Below are positions 60,667-64,000 of a DNA stretch of 64,000 nt, one piece after another. The notes under the pieces were generated by a model. That model was not told the origin of the DNA. It searched no databases and saw only the letters and a program-made list of their open reading frames with translations. Position 1 is the first letter of the stretch. Each line of letters begins with the position of its first letter. This DNA is from Luteimonas suaedae (GTDB lineage Bacteria; Pseudomonadota; Gammaproteobacteria; Xanthomonadales; Xanthomonadaceae). The position numbers and the translations under genes are program-made. The stretch covers positions 62,001 to 126,000 of the forward strand of contig NZ_VSSP01000008.1 of assembly GCF_008312895.1 (NCBI RefSeq), written 5' to 3'.

Positions 60667-61122
60667 TCACGTGCCCGGCCGATGGATCTCGAGCCTGACC
60701 GCCAGTATTGCGGCAACCGCCAGGTTGAACACGAGCAGGGCGGAACTCGAAATACCGGGATGCCTGATGGCCGCCAGGACATCGAGCGGCAGATAGGCAG
60801 CGACCGAAAGCAGGCCCAGCCAGATCGCCCAGTCCATGTTCCGCCAGAGGCCCCAGCCTTCGACCAGGCGGAAGGCCGCGTACAGGCCGCACAGCATCGC
60901 AACGATATCCAGATCCCGGTGATCGACATGCCGATCGATCCAGGCGAACGGGCCTTGAGTACGTCCGATGTGAAGCCTGGCTGCGAGGTGTTCGAGGACG
61001 TGGTGCAGTCTGCCCGGGCCGAGCGCGAGGAGTCCGGACGCCAGCAACAGGGCGGCGCCTCCCTTGGCCCATTCGAACATCGCGATCGTGCGTAGTGAAG
61101 CGGATGCAGCGGAGACGGGCAT
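60667..61122 (-). CDS. DUF2127 family membrane protein
   Basis: 151 aa with about four hydrophobic segments (for example WAKGGAALLLASGLLAL and ALLVFNLAVAAILAVRL). FEWAKGGAALLL and LCGLYAAFRLVEGWGLW match DUF2127, a small uncharacterised inner-membrane family. It is convergent with clpB, 63 bp away. Function unknown. Confidence 0.75.
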   Translation of the reverse strand: MPVSAASASLRTIAMFEWAKGGAALLLASGLLALGPGRLHHVLEHLAARLHIGRTQGPFAWIDRHVDHRDLDIVAMLCGLYAAFRLVEGWGLWRNMDWAIWLGLLSVAAYLPLDVLAAIRHPGISSSALLVFNLAVAAILAVRLEIHRPGT

Positions 61123-61321
61123 GGCCTCTTCCTGTAGGTGGCGGGGCTGTCACGGCGTGGGTTGCCTGGTCGACAGCCCGGACAACCGAGAAGGATCCGA
61201 ATCCGATTGTCCATGGTGAGTGAAAAGCCCGAGCTGATGCATGTCGGAAGCAGGGCTGCGCAATGCAGCCTGCTCCAACGCCGCGCTTGACAATGTAGTG
61301 CGTGCGCTCCGATCCCGAATG

Positions 61322-61391
61322 CGTAGAGCCGAGCTTGCTCGGCTGCTCCTAGCTCCGGAGCCGAACGCAGCGCACAAGCTGCGCTCTACGG
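61322..61391. repeat. GTAGAGCCGAGC-type palindrome
   Basis: CGTAGAGCCGAGCTTGCTCG is self-complementary at GAGCCGAGC/GCTCGGCT and is followed by a partner AGCGCACAAGCTGCGCTCTA. A REP-like type different from the main family. No gene lies in 61123-61413. Confidence 0.75.
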
Positions 61392-61413
61392 ATGGGATCG
61401 ACAGCCGCATACG

Positions 61414-62691
61414 CTATCGTTCCGGCCGCTGCGCGGACGACGCGTCGCTGTCGCTGTCGCTGCCGGGCCCGGCGTCCGGCTGTTCCGCCAGCATCCCCAG
61501 CGATGCCGGCGTCGTGCGCAGCATCGCGAAGAACGGCGCCCCCGGCGTATGGCTAAGGCGGTGCGCCCGATAGCGATAGCCGGCGTACACCGCCAGGCTC
61601 CCCTGCAGCAGTGCGAACCAGCCAAACAACGCGGCCGGCGCCAGCGTCGACATCAGCAGGCCGGCCACCAGCGGCCCGAGCGCCGCGCCAATGCCGTTGA
61701 TCAGCAGCACGCTGCTGCTGGCCGCGAGCACGTCCTCGGGAGGCAACTGGTCGAGCAGGTGCGCGACCAGGATCGGATAGGCCGAGAACGCCATGCCGCC
61801 ATAGAGAAAGATCAGTCCCCAATACATGCCCGCGAACGGCATCGGGATCGGGATCAGCACGGCGAACACGCAGGCCGCCGCGCACGCCAGCGCCAGCGCG
61901 AAACGCCGGTCGTGGCGGTCCGAAAGCCGTCCCAGCGGCCATTGCAGAGCGGCGCCGCCCAGGATCACCACGCTCATCGACATGCCGATCTCGGGGGCAT
62001 CCATGCCCTGGCGGCTGAAGTACACCGGCAGCAGCCCCCACAGCGAACCCATCGCCAGACCCGAGAACAGCGCGCCGACGCCGGCGGTGGGCGCCACGGC
62101 AAGCAGCCGCCGCAGTTGCAGACGCGGCGTTGGCTGCAGCTGCGGCTGCGCCTGCCGCGTCAGCAGCACCGGCAGGCTGGCGGTACAGACCAGCAACGCC
62201 GCCAACACGAACAGCGTGAAGTCCGCGCCGCCCTCGACGTGCAACAGCTGCTGCGCCAGCGCCAGCGCCCCCAGGTTGACCGCCATGTAGATCGCGAACA
62301 CCTGTCCGCGCTGCTGCGGTTCGGTCTGTGCGTTGAGCCAGCTCTCGATCACCGTGTACAGGCCGACCAGGGCGGCGCCGAGCACCAGCCGCGCGAGCAG
62401 CCACACGACCGGATCGACGCTCAGCGTATGCAGCAGCACCCCGCAGGCGCAGCATGCGGTGTAGAACGCGAACGCGCGGATGTGGCCGATGCGACGGACC
62501 AGCGACGGCGCGGCGAAGGTGCCGAGGAAGAAGCCGGTGAAGTAGGCCGAAGTGAGCCCGCCGATCAGCGCGTCGGAGTAGCCCATCTGGCTGCCGCGCA
62601 GCGGAATCAGCGTGTTGAGCAGGCCGCTGCCGAGCAGCAGCAGGGCGACGCCGGACAGCAGGGACAGGATGGGCCGCAACAGGCTCAGCAT
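61414..62691 (-). CDS. MFS transporter
   Basis: 425 aa with 12 predicted membrane helices. Family loop FFLGTFAAPSLVRRIGHIRAFAF and, between halves, QPTPRLQLRRLLAVAP. The second half contains ALQWPLGRLSDRHDRRFAL, the MFS motif A-like loop. Resembles YcaD-type transporters of unknown substrate. Ends with a Ser/Asp-rich tail (GSDSDSDASSAQ). The frame is open upstream to 62964, but MLSLLRPILSLLSG is the natural start. Confidence 0.85.
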   Translation of the reverse strand: MLSLLRPILSLLSGVALLLLGSGLLNTLIPLRGSQMGYSDALIGGLTSAYFTGFFLGTFAAPSLVRRIGHIRAFAFYTACCACGVLLHTLSVDPVVWLLARLVLGAALVGLYTVIESWLNAQTEPQQRGQVFAIYMAVNLGALALAQQLLHVEGGADFTLFVLAALLVCTASLPVLLTRQAQPQLQPTPRLQLRRLLAVAPTAGVGALFSGLAMGSLWGLLPVYFSRQGMDAPEIGMSMSVVILGGAALQWPLGRLSDRHDRRFALALACAAACVFAVLIPIPMPFAGMYWGLIFLYGGMAFSAYPILVAHLLDQLPPEDVLAASSSVLLINGIGAALGPLVAGLLMSTLAPAALFGWFALLQGSLAVYAGYRYRAHRLSHTPGAPFFAMLRTTPASLGMLAEQPDAGPGSDSDSDASSAQRPER

Positions 62692-62846
62692 GGTGCCCGA
62701 GCCTAACGCGGCGGCGGCGGCCTGGCTGTGATCCGATGTGAAGATCGGCCGTAACGGCGAGTTGACCGGCGATCTGCTGCAATGTGCGTCGCGGCTGGCG
62801 AACCCTGATGAGCGGGATTCCATTCTGTCGGTGCGGGAGGTGGCGC

Positions 62847-63752
62847 ATGCGGGTGCTGATCGCGGGTGGTAGCGGCTTCCTCGGCTCGGCGCTGAGCGAA
62901 CGGCTCGTGCACGACGGCGCCGCGGTGACCTGGCTGTCGCGCACGCCGGGCAAGACACGCGCACCGGACGCCATCGAGGTGCGCGGATACGACGCGCTCG
63001 CCCCCGAGGATGCCTGGGACGCGGTGGTCAATCTGGCCGGCGCCGGTATCACCGACCGGCGCTGGAGCGAGGCGCGCAAGCGCGAACTGATCGACAGTCG
63101 GCTCGGGCCGACGCGGACGCTGCTGGACTGGATGCGCACCTGCATCGACAAGCCGAGGGTGCTGCTGAGCGGCTCCGCGGTCGGCTGGTACGGCGACCGC
63201 GGCGACACGCCCTTGACCGAGAGCAGCGACTTCCATGACGAGTTCGCGCATCGGCTGTGCGCGCAATGGGAGGCGGCCGCGCTCGAGGCGGAGGCGATGG
63301 ACGTGCCGGTGGTGTTGTTGCGCACCGGCATCGTCCTGCACCCCGACGGCGGCATGCTCAAGCGGCTGCTGCCGCCGTTCCGACTGGGGCTGGGCGGGCG
63401 CCTCGGGGACGGCACGCAGGTCCTGAGCTGGATCGCGCGCGAGGACTGGGTGAAGGCCGTGCGTTTCCTGATCGGGCTGCATCTGGACGACGCGGCGTCC
63501 GCGGGGCCGCGCGGCGTCTTCAATCTGACCGCGCCCGCACCGGTCACCAACGCGGAATTCACGGCTGCGCTCGCGCACGCCGTCGGAAAGTCGGTGTTCT
63601 TGCCGGTGCCGGCGCCGGCGCTGAAACTCGGTTTCGGCGAGATGTCGACGCTGCTGCTCGACGGGCAACGGGTGTTGCCGAAGCGGCTGGCGGAAGCGGG
63701 GTTCGAGTTCCGGCATCCGCAGCTGGCGCCGTACCTGCGATCACTGCTGTAG
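62847..63752 (+). CDS. TIGR01777 family epimerase/oxidoreductase (SulA/YfcH-like)
   Basis: 301 aa SDR-type protein with dinucleotide-binding GGSGFLGSAL (residues 7-16), RRWSEARKRELIDSR and the family motif LLSGSAVGWYGDRGD. C-terminal DUF1731-like part (KLGFGEMSTLLLDGQRVLPKRL). GGGAGG at 62835-62840 fixes the start. Physiological role unclear in this family. It is divergent from the MFS gene. Confidence 0.9.
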   Translation: MRVLIAGGSGFLGSALSERLVHDGAAVTWLSRTPGKTRAPDAIEVRGYDALAPEDAWDAVVNLAGAGITDRRWSEARKRELIDSRLGPTRTLLDWMRTCIDKPRVLLSGSAVGWYGDRGDTPLTESSDFHDEFAHRLCAQWEAAALEAEAMDVPVVLLRTGIVLHPDGGMLKRLLPPFRLGLGGRLGDGTQVLSWIAREDWVKAVRFLIGLHLDDAASAGPRGVFNLTAPAPVTNAEFTAALAHAVGKSVFLPVPAPALKLGFGEMSTLLLDGQRVLPKRLAEAGFEFRHPQLAPYLRSLL

Positions 63753-63840
63753 CGTTGAGACACAACGCACCGGCTTTCCCCGATTTCCGGATCGACATGG
63801 CAGGCGACGATCGCCAAACGCAGCGCACAGGGCCTCCGCC

Positions 63841-63985
63841 GTAGGAGCGCGCCATGCGCGCGATACCGCGGGCATTTCGCCGCCCACGAATTCCGGTGAC
63901 CGGCGCGCGTGCCGGTCCGGAATCGCGGCATCCATCGGATCCTGCCGATACCCGAGGCATCGCGCGCATGGCGCGCTCCTACGAA
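63841..63985. repeat. REP pair (BIME) at the window end
   Basis: Plus REP at 63841-63871 and minus REP at 63954-63985. Its module is nearly that of the RAYT-flanking units. The rest of 63753-64000 has no gene. Confidence 0.88.
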
Positions 63986-64000
63986 GGGGCGGTTCTCCGC

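Overview
The window is a contiguous piece of a high-GC gammaproteobacterial chromosome. Gene order (ddlB-ftsQ-ftsA-ftsZ-lpxC-DUF721-M23 peptidase-secA, coaE-pilD-pilC-pilB, pilR-pilS-sucC-sucD), abundant REP-type palindromes with their RAYT transposase, and the protein sequences all point to the Xanthomonadaceae/Lysobacteraceae (a Luteimonas- or Lysobacter-like bacterium). This placement is by recognition, not by search. No tRNA, rRNA or CRISPR array was seen.

Layout. 1-5740: the end of the division/cell-wall (dcw) cluster, with ddlB truncated by the window edge, then ftsQ, ftsA, ftsZ and lpxC. 6310-10789: a DUF721/DciA-like gene opposite an M23 peptidase, then secA. 10790-14153: a REP-rich stretch with a Nudix/ThiE-like fusion, a REP-associated tyrosine transposase between two near-identical 143-bp REP pairs, and coaE. 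14150-18258: pilD, pilC and pilB on the minus strand. 18356-19600: an IS110-type insertion with a frameshifted transposase. 19787-30785: a ten-gene, head-to-tail, translationally overlapping glycan cluster on the plus strand (GT2, GT4, four SAM methyltransferases, a flippase, an AsnB-like amidotransferase, two further glycosyltransferases), by eye less GC-rich than its surroundings. 30856-34015: an IS3 remnant, a GT-C membrane glycosyltransferase and two type IV pilins, with a sigma-54 promoter and PilR-like sites upstream. 34428-37979: pilR and pilS. 38455-40649: sucC and sucD. 40783-41283: a DUF559 nuclease-like gene enclosed by palindromic inverted arms. 41526-47315: nadE, a VKOR-thioredoxin fusion, bamD, rluD and pgeF. 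47975-51878: a trehalose operon otsB-GH15-otsA. 52548-64000: a TonB-dependent receptor, an NCS2-like permease, DUF4166, glyoxalase I, clpB, DUF2127, an MFS transporter and a TIGR01777 epimerase.

How the genes work together. Pilus assembly (PilB motor, PilC platform, PilD peptidase, PilSR regulators, two pilins) surrounds a glycan cluster. The first cluster gene resembles polyprenyl-phosphate-sugar synthases and the gene after the pilins resembles GT-C enzymes that use such donors, so pilin or surface glycosylation is the simplest hypothesis for the locus.

Repeats. At least five interspersed palindromic families occupy the intergenic space: REP/BIME pairs, heptamer (GGGAATC) inverted elements in the dcw cluster, TCTCCCGC-type palindrome pairs, a perfect 22-bp hairpin after nadE, and several single elements. 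Some have been captured by genes: the FtsQ C-terminus, the DUF559 protein's last residues and stop codon, and the pilD stop codon. The DUF559 gene enclosed by the same arms that elsewhere bound only 110-200 bp of non-coding DNA is the best candidate here for an undescribed mobile system.
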